From NCBI GenBank assembly GCA_964553615.1, contig CAZKMA010000003.1, positions 62,001 through 126,000 of the forward strand: DNA of 64,000 nt. The letters run 5' to 3'. This DNA comes from DATKUC01 sp964553615. Lineage in GTDB: Bacteria > Spirochaetota > Spirochaetia > DSM-27196 > DATKUC01. Shown in pieces: positions 26,231 through 34,523 of the stretch (positions are counted from its first letter, which is position 1; each line of letters opens with the position of its first letter). The notes below the pieces were generated by a model. It ran no database searches, had not been told where the DNA came from, and saw only the letters and a list, made by a program, of their open reading frames with translations. A program made the translations under genes and the position numbers.

Positions 26231-27066
26231 CTTTCAACCTCCTGAAGTTCCCGGTCGAGCTCCATGATTGCCTGCTCCAACTGCTCCTTCGTAGGGACAT
26301 GATGGTGCCACGACGCCTGATTCTCAATGAAGGAGACTCCTTTGCCCTTGATGGTGTGGGCAATGACAAGAGTAGGGCGACCGGTCTCCATTGGGACATG
26401 GTCAAATGTGTCTTCGAGTGCAGCAATATCGTTTCCGTCGACTTCAACCACGTGCCAACCGAAGCTCGTCCATCGATCCCGCAGAGAAGATATCCGCATG
26501 ACGGTATCTACGTTCCCGCTGATCTGGAGCTTGTTGTAATCGATAATAGCCGTGAGATTGTCGAGCCCGTAATGTGCTGCCGACATTGCCGCTTCCCATA
26601 CGCTTCCTTCAGCCTGCTCGCCGTCGCCCATGAGTGTGAATACCCGGTACGCGGCACCGTCCCGCTTACCGGCAATTGCCATGCCGACAGCCACGGACAG
26701 ACCATGGCCGAGCGCGCCGGTTGGTACCTCGACACCCGGGACCTTCATCGTTGGATGACCGTAGAGGCGGGTGCCGAACTGGCCGTACGTATGGAGTTCT
26801 TCCTCTGGAAAGTACCCCGCGCGCGCCAGTACGCAGTAGAATCCTTCGACGCTGTGCCCTTTGCTCAGAATGAAGCGATCCCGGCCCGGATCTTCCGGTT
26901 TTTTCGGGTTGTATTTCAGTGTATGAAAGTAAAGGCTGACCAGTATATCGACGGAGGAAAGTGAGCCGCCGGTGTGTCCGCCGCCGGCCGCATAGATTAT
27001 CTGCAGAAGCTGCTTCCGCATTTCGGCCGCCGTCGACTGAAGAGTTCGAATATGTTCAACGTCCAT
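26227..27066 (-). CDS. Split transketolase, N-terminal (TPP-binding) subunit
   Basis: 279 residues from the ATG at 27066, seven bases after GGAGGT. AGGGHTGGSLSSVDIL and DRFILSKGHSVEGFY contain the substrate and proton-relay histidines of transketolase; LMGDGEQAEGSVWEA...IIDYNK is the TPP/Mg motif GDG-x(n)-N. Ends near WHHHVPTKEQLEQA. First gene after a near-consensus promoter; stop overlaps the C-terminal subunit. The paired half-length genes are the usual split form, not a frameshift. Confidence 0.92.
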   Translation of the reverse strand: MDVEHIRTLQSTAAEMRKQLLQIIYAAGGGHTGGSLSSVDILVSLYFHTLKYNPKKPEDPGRDRFILSKGHSVEGFYCVLARAGYFPEEELHTYGQFGTRLYGHPTMKVPGVEVPTGALGHGLSVAVGMAIAGKRDGAAYRVFTLMGDGEQAEGSVWEAAMSAAHYGLDNLTAIIDYNKLQISGNVDTVMRISSLRDRWTSFGWHVVEVDGNDIAALEDTFDHVPMETGRPTLVIAHTIKGKGVSFIENQASWHHHVPTKEQLEQAIMELDRELQEVER

Positions 27067-27071
27067 TGACG

Positions 27072-27100
27072 GACCTCCGGAAAACGAGTGTATGGAGGTC
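27072..27100. promoter_or_regulatory. Inverted repeat over the start site and ribosome site of the transketolase operon
   Basis: GACCTCC (27072-27078) and GGAGGTC (27094-27100) are exact complements 15 bp apart. The left arm contains the ribosome-binding site of the N-terminal transketolase gene, the right arm abuts the -10 hexamer. It could be a DeoR operator or, at the RNA level, mask the ribosome site. Confidence 0.5.
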
Positions 27101-27129
27101 AGTATACACAGTAAAAAGAAGCCTGTCAA
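27101..27129 (-). promoter_or_regulatory. Strong promoter of the transketolase-kinase-isomerase operon
   Basis: Minus-strand -35 TTGACA (27124-27129), 17-bp spacer, -10 TATACT (27101-27106): the best sigma70 match in the window. It lies between deoR and the operon, so the operon is transcribed separately from its regulator. Confidence 0.85.
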
Positions 27130-27169
27130 AGAAAAAAGAAAGTGTTCGAAATAATACAGAAGTTTCTGG

Positions 27170-27949
27170 CTATTGAGCGATGATTATCTGAACGCCAAGG
27201 GCTTCGATCTTTTTCTCATCCGACGCCTTAATTCCCGAGTCCGTTATCAGGTAATCGACGCAGGACATGATGCCGAGCGACGCAAACGAAAACTTGCCAA
27301 TCTTCGTTGAGTCTGCGACCAGGTATTTCTGTGACGCGGCCTCGATCATCGCTCGTTTCACCGGGAGATCTGAAAATCCCGGATAGGTCAGCTCGAACGA
27401 GGAAGAGATACCGCCGGTGGCAAGAAACAGCTTGTCCACGTAAAGATTGGGGAAAAAGGCCGCGGCCTTCTCGCCCGTCAACGATAATGTGGGGGCCTTG
27501 AACTCGCCGCCGGTCACGAGGAGCTCGAACGAGTACTCCGCTCCAACGATGAGGGCAATATTCAGCGCATTTGTTATGATTGTAAGTTCTTTCTTGCCAT
27601 GAAGTAGTTTGGCAATCTCGGTCGTTGTGGATCCGGAGTCGAGGATGATCCTGTCTCCGTTCTGGATCTGTTCCGCGGCCGCATGAGCAACTCGAATCTT
27701 TTTGTCGAGATTCTCCATGTGCTGCAGCGAAAGGGCTCGAACCTGTTGAGAAACTGACCGGAGGAAGGCGCCGCCGTGCTCGCGTATGATGTAGCCTTGC
27801 CGCTCGAGTTTTTCCAGATCCTGTCGGACCGTCGGTTCCGACACTTCAAACAGAGCACTCAGGTTTGTCACCCGTGCGCTTCCTTCCTCCTGAAGCAGCT
27901 CGAGTATCTTCATCCTCCGTTCCTGGCCGAGCATGTCCTTTTTTCTCAC
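27170..27949 (-). CDS. DeoR-family transcriptional regulator
   Basis: 259 residues, GTG start (an ATG at 27934 is the alternative). N-terminal DeoR helix-turn-helix: RRMKILELLQEEGSARVTNL, then VSEPTVRQDLEKLERQGYI and REHGGAFL. The C-terminal DeoRC sensor has ILDSGSTTTEIAKLL, the D-x-G-S/T-T sugar-phosphate-binding pattern, and VADSTKIGKFSFA. It lies just upstream of the transketolase operon on the same strand and divergent to the third importer, so it probably controls one or both in response to a sugar phosphate. Confidence 0.92.
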   Translation of the reverse strand: MRKKDMLGQERRMKILELLQEEGSARVTNLSALFEVSEPTVRQDLEKLERQGYIIREHGGAFLRSVSQQVRALSLQHMENLDKKIRVAHAAAEQIQNGDRIILDSGSTTTEIAKLLHGKKELTIITNALNIALIVGAEYSFELLVTGGEFKAPTLSLTGEKAAAFFPNLYVDKLFLATGGISSSFELTYPGFSDLPVKRAMIEAASQKYLVADSTKIGKFSFASLGIMSCVDYLITDSGIKASDEKKIEALGVQIIIAQ

Positions 27950-28012
27950 TTTTGTAATCCCACCCGTGATTTTGTCGTTAAACCCATATTACGCCAGGAA
28001 AACCGAAATAGA

Positions 28013-28087
28013 AAGAACAAAAACGTCGAATTTCGACCGTTCTTAAAGAAAACCTGCATTCAGGCGTCTCTAAGCATATTCAGACGC
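28013..28087. promoter_or_regulatory. Dyads in the deoR/importer divergent region
   Basis: The 312-bp gap 27950-28261 has no gene. Besides the promoter at 28166 it holds GTCGAA-T-TTCGAC (28025-28037) with partial outer arms AAGAAC and GTTCTT (28013-28018, 28039-28044), and GCGTCT-N12-AGACGC (28064-28087). Both are candidate regulator sites. Confidence 0.45.
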
Positions 28088-28165
28088 AATCCGACCGTAT
28101 CAGGTTATTCGAAAGTAAACGAACAAGATTAGGTTTGTAAAAGTTTCCTTTACTGACGACTTTTC

Positions 28166-28194
28166 TTGACTGGTGGAAATTTCCATGCTAAGCT
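28166..28194 (+). promoter_or_regulatory. Promoter of the third importer with a 12-bp operator in its spacer
   Basis: -35 TTGACT (28166-28171), 17-bp spacer, -10 TAAGCT (28189-28194). The spacer contains the perfect palindrome TGGAAATTTCCA (28174-28185), so a bound protein would occlude RNA polymerase. Confidence 0.55.
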
Positions 28195-28261
28195 CCTAAA
28201 TATTCCAATGTAAGTGCGGCAAAAAAAAGAAGGCCGTAACTTCGCGAACAAGTGAGTGAAC

Positions 28262-28942
28262 ATGGTACAAACTGTCAAATCTCGGACAATCATCCGAGCA
28301 TCGGTCCCGATCGGAATTATCGTTGTTCTGGTGATTCTCAGCGTAACGGGAGCAATCGCAACGATAGTGCCGATCAAGGGCGCGCAGTCGGTCGCGGCCA
28401 TTGCAAATGGCGGGACTGCGTTCGATCCCGTCCAGTTCGTTCAGAGCATCTGGAAGTCCCGCGTTATTCCCGAGGCAAACCGCAGTACCCTGACCCTGGA
28501 CACGCTGATTCCGGCGCTGCAGAAGGATCCCGCAAAGGCGGTGGAGGAGTACGGGCATAATGTGGGAGGTGCCGCGAACTTCATTGTCACGTTCTCAGGC
28601 ACCGTAACAAAAATCGATACGTCGTCCCCGACCGGAAGGATAACAATGAAGGTTCCGTACGCGGGCGGAGAGCTTGCCGTAGAGGTTCAGGTCGGTCCGG
28701 TCATCCTCGGTACGTCGCTGCGGGATTCGATGCCGTTCATTTCTTTCAGTCAGTTCCTTAATCAGGTGCAGTATGGAAGTGTAGCTGACGAGCTCAATAC
28801 CCAGGTTGAAAAATCGGTCGTGTCAAAGCTCGATCTGAAGAACCTCACAGGAAAGAGACTTACCATCCGAGGAGCATTCACGTACGACAGCACGAACGTG
28901 AAGGATATCGTCGTTACCCCCATCGTTATTACCATTGTGTAA
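28262..28942 (+). CDS. DUF2291-family membrane-anchored protein of a sugar importer operon
   Basis: 226 residues (GTG at 28256 is an alternative start). One N-terminal membrane segment (about 12-36, ASVPIGIIVVLVILSVTGA), then an extracytoplasmic domain with FDPVQFVQSIWKSRVIP and KLDLKNLTGKRLTIRGAFTY. I recognise the pattern as DUF2291, a predicted periplasmic protein often encoded next to RbsABC-type transporters; its role is unknown. First gene of the operon DUF2291-ATPase-permease-binding protein-chemoreceptor. No good ribosome site is visible. Confidence 0.7.
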   Translation: MVQTVKSRTIIRASVPIGIIVVLVILSVTGAIATIVPIKGAQSVAAIANGGTAFDPVQFVQSIWKSRVIPEANRSTLTLDTLIPALQKDPAKAVEEYGHNVGGAANFIVTFSGTVTKIDTSSPTGRITMKVPYAGGELAVEVQVGPVILGTSLRDSMPFISFSQFLNQVQYGSVADELNTQVEKSVVSKLDLKNLTGKRLTIRGAFTYDSTNVKDIVVTPIVITIV

Positions 28943-28957
28943 CCAGGCAGGCAGAAT

Positions 28958-30481
28958 ATGGAAGATGTAATACTGCGAGCCGAGGGAATTACGAAAGTCT
29001 TTCCGGGAACTGTCGCCCTGAATCGTGTTGACTTTCATGCGCGAGCAGGAAGTGTGAATATCCTGGTAGGAGAGAACGGCGCGGGCAAGTCCACGCTGAT
29101 GAAGATCATTGCCGGTGTCGAGCAGCCGAGCGATGGGAAACTCTTTCTCAATGGTGAAGAGGTTAGCTTTCGCAGCCCGATAGACGCCGCTGCAATGGGC
29201 ATCGGGATCATCTATCAGGAAATCGACCTGTGCCCGAATCTATCGGTTGCTGACAATATATTCCTTACCAGAGAGATTGCACCAAATCAGGTTATCAACT
29301 TTCGCAAACAGCGACAGATCGCTCACGACCTCCTGAGGCGGCTCGAACACGATATCGATCCGGATGTCAAGGTCGGTGAGCTCGGTGTGAGTTCCCAGCA
29401 AATTGTTGCAATCGCAAAGGCGCTGCTTCAGAACGTGAAGGTGCTCATCATGGATGAACCCACGTCCGCACTTTCCACGGAGGAAGTGGCCGTACTCTTT
29501 CGGGTAATCCGGGAACTGAAGAGCAACGGCGTATCGATCATCTACATTTCGCACAGACTCGAAGAACTTCTGCAGATCGGCGACTACATCACCGTCCTCC
29601 GCGACGGCATGGTTCAGGCAGAGGAACGGGTAAGCGCAATAGATGTGAACTGGATTGTGGAAAAGATGGTTGGGCGAAGCCTGACCGAGTTCCTTCCGCG
29701 GGAGGCGCACGCGTCCCAGCGGCCGGTCCTGACGGTGGAACACCTTCGATATCCAAAGCCCGAAGGCGGCTTCACCGTAAACGACGTTTCATTCACGGTG
29801 CATTCCGGCGAGATCGTGGGACTTTACGGACTCATGGGAGCGGGCCGCACAGAGCTGTTCGAGTGCCTCATGGGCCTCCATCCGGAAGCGGTAGGTGACA
29901 TTGTACTGGAGGAGCAGCGGATTGATGCGACCATGACCGTGGACGAGCGCATCAATCAGGGCGTGGTACTGGTTCCCGAGGATCGGCAGGCTTTCGGGAT
30001 TGTGCAATCCATGTCCGTTGCGGAAAACATTACGCTCGCAAGCCTTGCAAGGTATGCGCGTCTGGGTGTGCTTCCGGGCAATGCCGGTGACACGGACGTA
30101 CAGAAAGCCATCAAGGACCTCGCCATCCGGGTATCCGTGTCCAGTCAGCTCATTACGGCTCTCTCCGGCGGCAACCAGCAGAAGGTTGTCCTCGGCAAAG
30201 CGCTGCTGACTGCGCCGAAGATTTTGCTCATGGACGAGCCGACGCGCGGGATAGATGTAAATGCAAAAACCGAAATCTACTCGATCATGAATGAACTGGC
30301 ACGAAGCGGGATGTGCATCTTCTTTGCATCCTCTGAGCTCAAGGAGATCACCGCCCTTTCGGATAGAGTGCTCGTTCTCTCGCGCGGCAAGCTGGCCGGC
30401 GAGTTCATCCGTGGTCAGTACACAGAAAGTGAACTGGTGAAGGCGTCGGCCCTTGACGTCGCCCTGTCAACACATTCCTGA
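28958..30481 (+). CDS. Sugar ABC importer ATPase, RbsA type (third system)
   Basis: 507 residues, two NBDs. NBD1: GENGAGKST, YQEIDLCPN, LGVSSQQIVAIAKALL, LIMDEPTSAL. NBD2: GLMGAGRTELF, LSGGNQQKVVLGKALL, LLMDEPTRGIDVN. Sixteen bases after the DUF2291 stop, with AGGCAGG upstream. It is more divergent from systems one and two than they are in the Q-loop region (DLCPN rather than LVPH), hinting at a different partner permease. Confidence 0.95.
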   Translation: MEDVILRAEGITKVFPGTVALNRVDFHARAGSVNILVGENGAGKSTLMKIIAGVEQPSDGKLFLNGEEVSFRSPIDAAAMGIGIIYQEIDLCPNLSVADNIFLTREIAPNQVINFRKQRQIAHDLLRRLEHDIDPDVKVGELGVSSQQIVAIAKALLQNVKVLIMDEPTSALSTEEVAVLFRVIRELKSNGVSIIYISHRLEELLQIGDYITVLRDGMVQAEERVSAIDVNWIVEKMVGRSLTEFLPREAHASQRPVLTVEHLRYPKPEGGFTVNDVSFTVHSGEIVGLYGLMGAGRTELFECLMGLHPEAVGDIVLEEQRIDATMTVDERINQGVVLVPEDRQAFGIVQSMSVAENITLASLARYARLGVLPGNAGDTDVQKAIKDLAIRVSVSSQLITALSGGNQQKVVLGKALLTAPKILLMDEPTRGIDVNAKTEIYSIMNELARSGMCIFFASSELKEITALSDRVLVLSRGKLAGEFIRGQYTESELVKASALDVALSTHS

Positions 30482-30495
30482 TAATGCGAGGAAAT

Positions 30496-31575
30496 ATGAA
30501 ACCACAAATCGAAAAGCGCAACAAACCGGTAGATTTGAAGTTGATCCTGTTGCGCTTTCGTACGGTCATTGCGCTGGCGGTGATCATTATCATCTTCACT
30601 TCTCTGTCAAAGACGTTCCTGACAGTGGAAAACATCCTTCTGATGACCGTGCACGTGTCAATCAACGCGTTCCTGGCAATCGGCATGACGTTCGTCATTG
30701 TGTCCGGAGGCATAGATCTCTCGGTTGGCTCCATTATGGGACTGACGGGCATGATCGTGGGTGCGCTGATTGACGTAGGAATCCCGCTGCACATATTCGG
30801 CGTGGTGATCTATTTTCACACCTGGTTCATTGTGCTGATTGGTCTGGCAATTGGGGCAGCAATCGGAGCAATAAACGGCCTGGTCATTACCAAACTGAAA
30901 GTTGCTCCCTTTATAGCCACACTCGGGATGCTCTACATCGGACGCGGGTTTGCGTTGCTGAGCAACAACGGTTCCACCTTCCCGTTTCTGAACGGCCAGA
31001 AGGGGCTCGGAAACATGGGATTCCCCTGGCTCGGCGGCGGCTCGATTCTCGACATTCCGGTACCAATATGGCTGTTCGCCGTGGCCGCAATCATTGCCAC
31101 CTTCGTTGCGCGGCGCACGCCATTCGGGCGCCACGTCTTTGCGGTGGGCGGAAACGAACGAGCTGCGTCTCTGTCCGGCGTGCGGGTGAAGTCCATCCGA
31201 ATGGCAGTGTACGTCATCTCCGGTGCGCTTGCTGCCTTGAGCGGCATGATCGTCACTTCGCAGCTGGTTGCATCCCAGCCGGCGACAGGCACGAGCTACG
31301 AGCTGAATGCAATTGCTGCAGCGGTGCTCGGCGGTACTTCACTCATGGGCGGGAGAGGGTCAATCGGCGGCACGGTCATTGGTGCATTTGTCATCGGCAT
31401 TCTTGCCGATGGCCTCGTCATGGTCGGTGTCTCTGATTTCTGGCAAATGGTTATAAAGGGTCTGGTCATAATCATTGCCGTTGCAATCGATCAGGTACAA
31501 CTGAACTCAACGCACATTGCCGCTGTGAAGGAAGAGAAAGAGGAGGTGCAAACAATGACCGATCAAGTCTCATGA
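30496..31575 (+). CDS. Sugar ABC importer permease, RbsC type (third system)
   Basis: 359 residues from the ATG at 30496 (GAGGAA upstream; ATG at 30484 also open). Signature SGGIDLSVGSIMG, NGLVITKLKVAPFIATLGML, VGGNERAASLSGV and LGGTSLMGGRGS. It carries an insertion near residues 95-125 (YFHTWFIVLIGLAIG after HIFGVVI) and a charged C-terminal tail (KEEKEEVQ) that the other two permeases lack. Ends 72 bp before the binding-protein gene. Confidence 0.94.
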   Translation: MKPQIEKRNKPVDLKLILLRFRTVIALAVIIIIFTSLSKTFLTVENILLMTVHVSINAFLAIGMTFVIVSGGIDLSVGSIMGLTGMIVGALIDVGIPLHIFGVVIYFHTWFIVLIGLAIGAAIGAINGLVITKLKVAPFIATLGMLYIGRGFALLSNNGSTFPFLNGQKGLGNMGFPWLGGGSILDIPVPIWLFAVAAIIATFVARRTPFGRHVFAVGGNERAASLSGVRVKSIRMAVYVISGALAALSGMIVTSQLVASQPATGTSYELNAIAAAVLGGTSLMGGRGSIGGTVIGAFVIGILADGLVMVGVSDFWQMVIKGLVIIIAVAIDQVQLNSTHIAAVKEEKEEVQTMTDQVS

Positions 31576-31647
31576 AGTCACTGGTTGTCGGGTCGGAAGC
31601 TCTTTGATTGAGTTCCGATATCACATTCGAATGGAGAAAAACGCACT

Positions 31648-32658
31648 ATGAAGAACAGCAAGTCTGCGCTGGCCGTGACCATCGCTATCACACTTTCACT
31701 TTTCCTTGCCGCACAGGCATTCGCCAACGGCACAGCCGAGAAGTCTTCAACATCGACTCAGAAGTCCTCGACGTCGACCGCTGCCTCCGGCGAGAAGCTC
31801 ATGGCAATCATTGTCCCGTCTCTGAGCAATCCCTTCTTCGTTGCCGAGGAAAAGATTGCAGCCGCGGAAGCCCAGAAGCTCGGTTACAAGACCATGGTGG
31901 CGAGCCACAATGATGACCCGAACACCCAACAGCAACTGATCGATACCGCAATTGCGCGGCATGCGGCGGCGATCATCCTTGACAACGCGGGAGCAGATGC
32001 AAGCATTGCACCAATCCAGAAAGCAACGAATGCCGGAATCCCGGTATTCCTCATTGACCGCGAGATCAATGCAAAGGGCATTGCGAAGGCGCAGATTGTA
32101 TCCAACAACTTCCAGGGTGCTCAGCTCGAAGGAACAGAGTTTGCAAAGCTTCTGAACTACAAGGGCACGTATGCCATGATTACCGGTCTTGCGTCCGACA
32201 CGAATGCGAAGGTACGGCAGCAGGGTGCGGAGAGCATTCTCAATAAGTTTCCGGACCTGAAAATGGTTGCAAGCCAGGCGGCGAACTGGGATCAGACCAA
32301 AGCATTCAACGTCGCGCAGACTATTCTGCAGGCTCATCCGGATATATCCGGATTCATTGCATCCAACGACACCATGGCAATGGGCATCGAAGCGGCCCTG
32401 CAGGCTGCAAACAAGCCAAACGTCGTAGTTACCGGTTTTGATGGAAGTCCGGATGTCGCCAATTCCATAAAGAAAGGTGAGATCAAGGCGACCGTGCTTC
32501 AGCCGATTGCGGTCTTCTCGGCCCTTGCAGTGCAGGAAGCCGACAAGTTCCTCAAGACAGGATCTACCGGAAAGCCGGAGAAGCAGGAACTGAATTGTAT
32601 TCTGATTACCCCGGCGAATGTAAATCAATACACCAACTGGGCCATGTCGTCGAACTAA
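31648..32658 (+). CDS. Periplasmic sugar-binding protein, RbsB type (third system)
   Basis: 336 residues. Signal peptide ending AAQAFA, mature start NGTAEKSS followed by a Ser/Thr-rich linker (STSTQKSSTSTAAS). Binding fold motifs: IVPSLSNPFFVAEEK (the ribose/galactose-binding NPFF loop), AIILDNAGADASI, IPVFLIDREIN, FIASNDTMAMGIEAAL and VTGFDGSPDV. The conserved FF, DRE and ND positions are close to RbsB, so a pentose-like sugar or polyol is plausible. Preceded by a weak GGAG and followed by a 14-bp hairpin, then a chemoreceptor that may sense the loaded protein. Confidence 0.94.
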   Translation: MKNSKSALAVTIAITLSLFLAAQAFANGTAEKSSTSTQKSSTSTAASGEKLMAIIVPSLSNPFFVAEEKIAAAEAQKLGYKTMVASHNDDPNTQQQLIDTAIARHAAAIILDNAGADASIAPIQKATNAGIPVFLIDREINAKGIAKAQIVSNNFQGAQLEGTEFAKLLNYKGTYAMITGLASDTNAKVRQQGAESILNKFPDLKMVASQAANWDQTKAFNVAQTILQAHPDISGFIASNDTMAMGIEAALQAANKPNVVVTGFDGSPDVANSIKKGEIKATVLQPIAVFSALAVQEADKFLKTGSTGKPEKQELNCILITPANVNQYTNWAMSSN

Positions 32659-32669
32659 ACCTTTCCAAT

Positions 32670-32704
32670 CAATGGTGCGTCTCTCAAAGGGAGGCGCACC
32701 GTTG
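32670..32704 (+). promoter_or_regulatory. Intercistronic stem-loop after the third binding-protein gene
   Basis: Fourteen-bp stem (32670-32683 with 32691-32704, two G-U pairs), 7-nt loop, no T tract, 12 bases after the stop and 15 before the chemoreceptor start. Confidence 0.65.
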
Positions 32705-32718
32705 ATCAGAAAATCCAC

Positions 32719-34401
32719 ATGAGCATACGAGCAAAGCTGCTACTTGTAATTGGCGTATTGATTATCGCCTTTGCTGCTTCTGTTGTCTTCTATTTTGTCC
32801 TTCGGTCCCGTGCCGGAGCGATACAGTCGGAGCAAACGACCCTTTTGAGCCTGCGCACGGCTCTTCTTGCAGAGGGGTTTGAAGCGAACGGACTCGCGTC
32901 AGCGCCGTTGAGCGACCAGAAGTCCGCGTTCGCCCGGGCCGCAAAAGAGACCGATTCGGCCTTTGGGGACGTCAAGACGCTGAAATTGCTGGCGAAAATG
33001 AGCCCGCTGATTGCGAGCGCCCTCGTTTCAATTCAGCAGCTTCAGACACTGCTTGACACTGAAACCACTGAACTGCTCGGAGGCGTGTCGGATATTCAGC
33101 GGGACGCAACAGACTACTACGGTGCCAAATCCAATTCTTCATATTCAGTTTACCAACTTCTCACCGACCTGCAAAATCACAAAAGTGCACTGTTTGATCA
33201 GACCTCACGTCATATGCAAAGCCTTGTAAGTCTGATCGGATCCGTTGCATCTGATTTTCAGGCTGCAATAACCGTGATCGACAGCCAGGATTCGCTGATC
33301 GCGTCGGAGATCCAGCGAATAGAGTCCCGGAGCAATGCATACGGGATAGTGATGATGTTTCTTCTATTCGTGGCGGCGGTGCTGCTTTCCTTGTTCCTGT
33401 CCAGGAAAATCGTCCAATCCATAAAGTTGATTGCTGGAGACGTGGCGCAGATGAGGGAAGGTGATATAACGCGCACCTTCACAGCCAATACGCGTGATGA
33501 GATCGGAACCCTTGCATCGGACCTCGGCAGTTTCGTAGTCTCTTTGAAGGACTCAATCAGCAACATTCAAAATGTTTCCACCGAAAATGTCCGCATGAAA
33601 GAAGATCTCATTGCCACGACTGAACAGACCTCCGCTTCCGCCACCCAGATTGCGGCGAACGCTGAGTCGATCAATCATCAGATTTCCATGTTCGACGACA
33701 GTGTCGTAATCGCTTCGAATGCCGTCCGGACAATTGGAACCGGCATGAAAGAACTCGATACGCAAATTGAAGAGGAATCTTCGCAGGTCGAGGGGTCAAT
33801 TGCGGCAGTTACTGCAATGATTTCTTTGATTGACGGTGTAACGAAGACGGCCGAGGAACGAAGAGTGGCGACTGAAAAATTGACTACGACCGTCTCGGCC
33901 GGTGGAGAAAAGATGCACGCCACCTTCGAACTCGTCAACGAGATCAATGATAGTGTTGGCAGCATCGAGGAAATAACCACAATCATTGAAGGTTTGAGTT
34001 CTCAGACCAATCTCCTGGCTATGAACGCGGCCATTGAAGCTGCTCACGCCGGAGACGCCGGAAGAGGCTTCTCGGTGGTAGCCGATGAGATACGCAAACT
34101 TGCCGAAGCGAGCTCCACCAACAGTCATGAGATCTCGAGGATCCTGAAATCGATCGTTGAGAGAGTTTCAGAGGCCGGCACTTCGAGTTCCCAGATGAAT
34201 CGTGCGTTCGGTGAGATTGACAGCGAAGTGCAGGGAGTCTCGTCATCGCTCGCAGAGATCTTTTCAAGTATGCAGGATCTTCGGGCGGGAGGGATCCGGG
34301 AAATCTCATCTGCTGTTGATAACGTGCTGACAAACGCTACACGACTCGGGGAGCTTGGTGAATCTCTCAACCGGGATCTCTCCAAATTCAGGACCGACTA
34401 G
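32719..34401 (+). CDS. Methyl-accepting chemotaxis protein
   Basis: 560 residues. Membrane helices at about 6-28 and 208-230 enclose a periplasmic helical sensor; a HAMP domain (about 230-285, with MREGDITRTFTANTRDEIG) leads into the signalling coiled coil with the hairpin tip LAMNAAIEAAHAGDAGRGFSVVADEIRKLAE near 420-450. Such receptors feed CheA-CheW. Its position as last gene of the third importer operon, straight after the binding protein, suggests it senses that protein or its ligand. No methylation-independent features seen. Confidence 0.95.
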   Translation: MSIRAKLLLVIGVLIIAFAASVVFYFVLRSRAGAIQSEQTTLLSLRTALLAEGFEANGLASAPLSDQKSAFARAAKETDSAFGDVKTLKLLAKMSPLIASALVSIQQLQTLLDTETTELLGGVSDIQRDATDYYGAKSNSSYSVYQLLTDLQNHKSALFDQTSRHMQSLVSLIGSVASDFQAAITVIDSQDSLIASEIQRIESRSNAYGIVMMFLLFVAAVLLSLFLSRKIVQSIKLIAGDVAQMREGDITRTFTANTRDEIGTLASDLGSFVVSLKDSISNIQNVSTENVRMKEDLIATTEQTSASATQIAANAESINHQISMFDDSVVIASNAVRTIGTGMKELDTQIEEESSQVEGSIAAVTAMISLIDGVTKTAEERRVATEKLTTTVSAGGEKMHATFELVNEINDSVGSIEEITTIIEGLSSQTNLLAMNAAIEAAHAGDAGRGFSVVADEIRKLAEASSTNSHEISRILKSIVERVSEAGTSSSQMNRAFGEIDSEVQGVSSSLAEIFSSMQDLRAGGIREISSAVDNVLTNATRLGELGESLNRDLSKFRTD

Positions 34402-34489
34402 TAGCGGCACGAACTCTCGCCCGTTCGAAGCGAAGGACCCGCCCGAACAGTGTCTCTTCCCGTGAGCCCCCGTGCTCATTGACGCCTTT

Positions 34490-34517
34490 TTGTTTCGTTC
34501 TCGAAAAGTCGTATACT
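34490..34517 (+). promoter_or_regulatory. Promoter of the metallo-hydrolase gene
   Basis: -35 TTGTTT (34490-34495), 16-bp spacer, -10 TATACT (34512-34517). Only 6 bp separate the -10 from the ATG at 34524 and no ribosome site exists, so the mRNA would be leaderless. Confidence 0.6.
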
Positions 34518-34523
34518 TTTCCC

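Noticed and set aside
22291..27066. Sulfoquinovose (sulfo-transketolase) pathway
   Set aside because: A fucose-type isomerase and split transketolase would fit, but there is an FGGY kinase and no sulfoquinovosidase, sulfolactaldehyde reductase or second isomerase. Kept only as an alternative.
34402..34489. Terminator after the chemoreceptor gene
   Set aside because: A GAGC/GCTC stem before a short T run is too weak to call.
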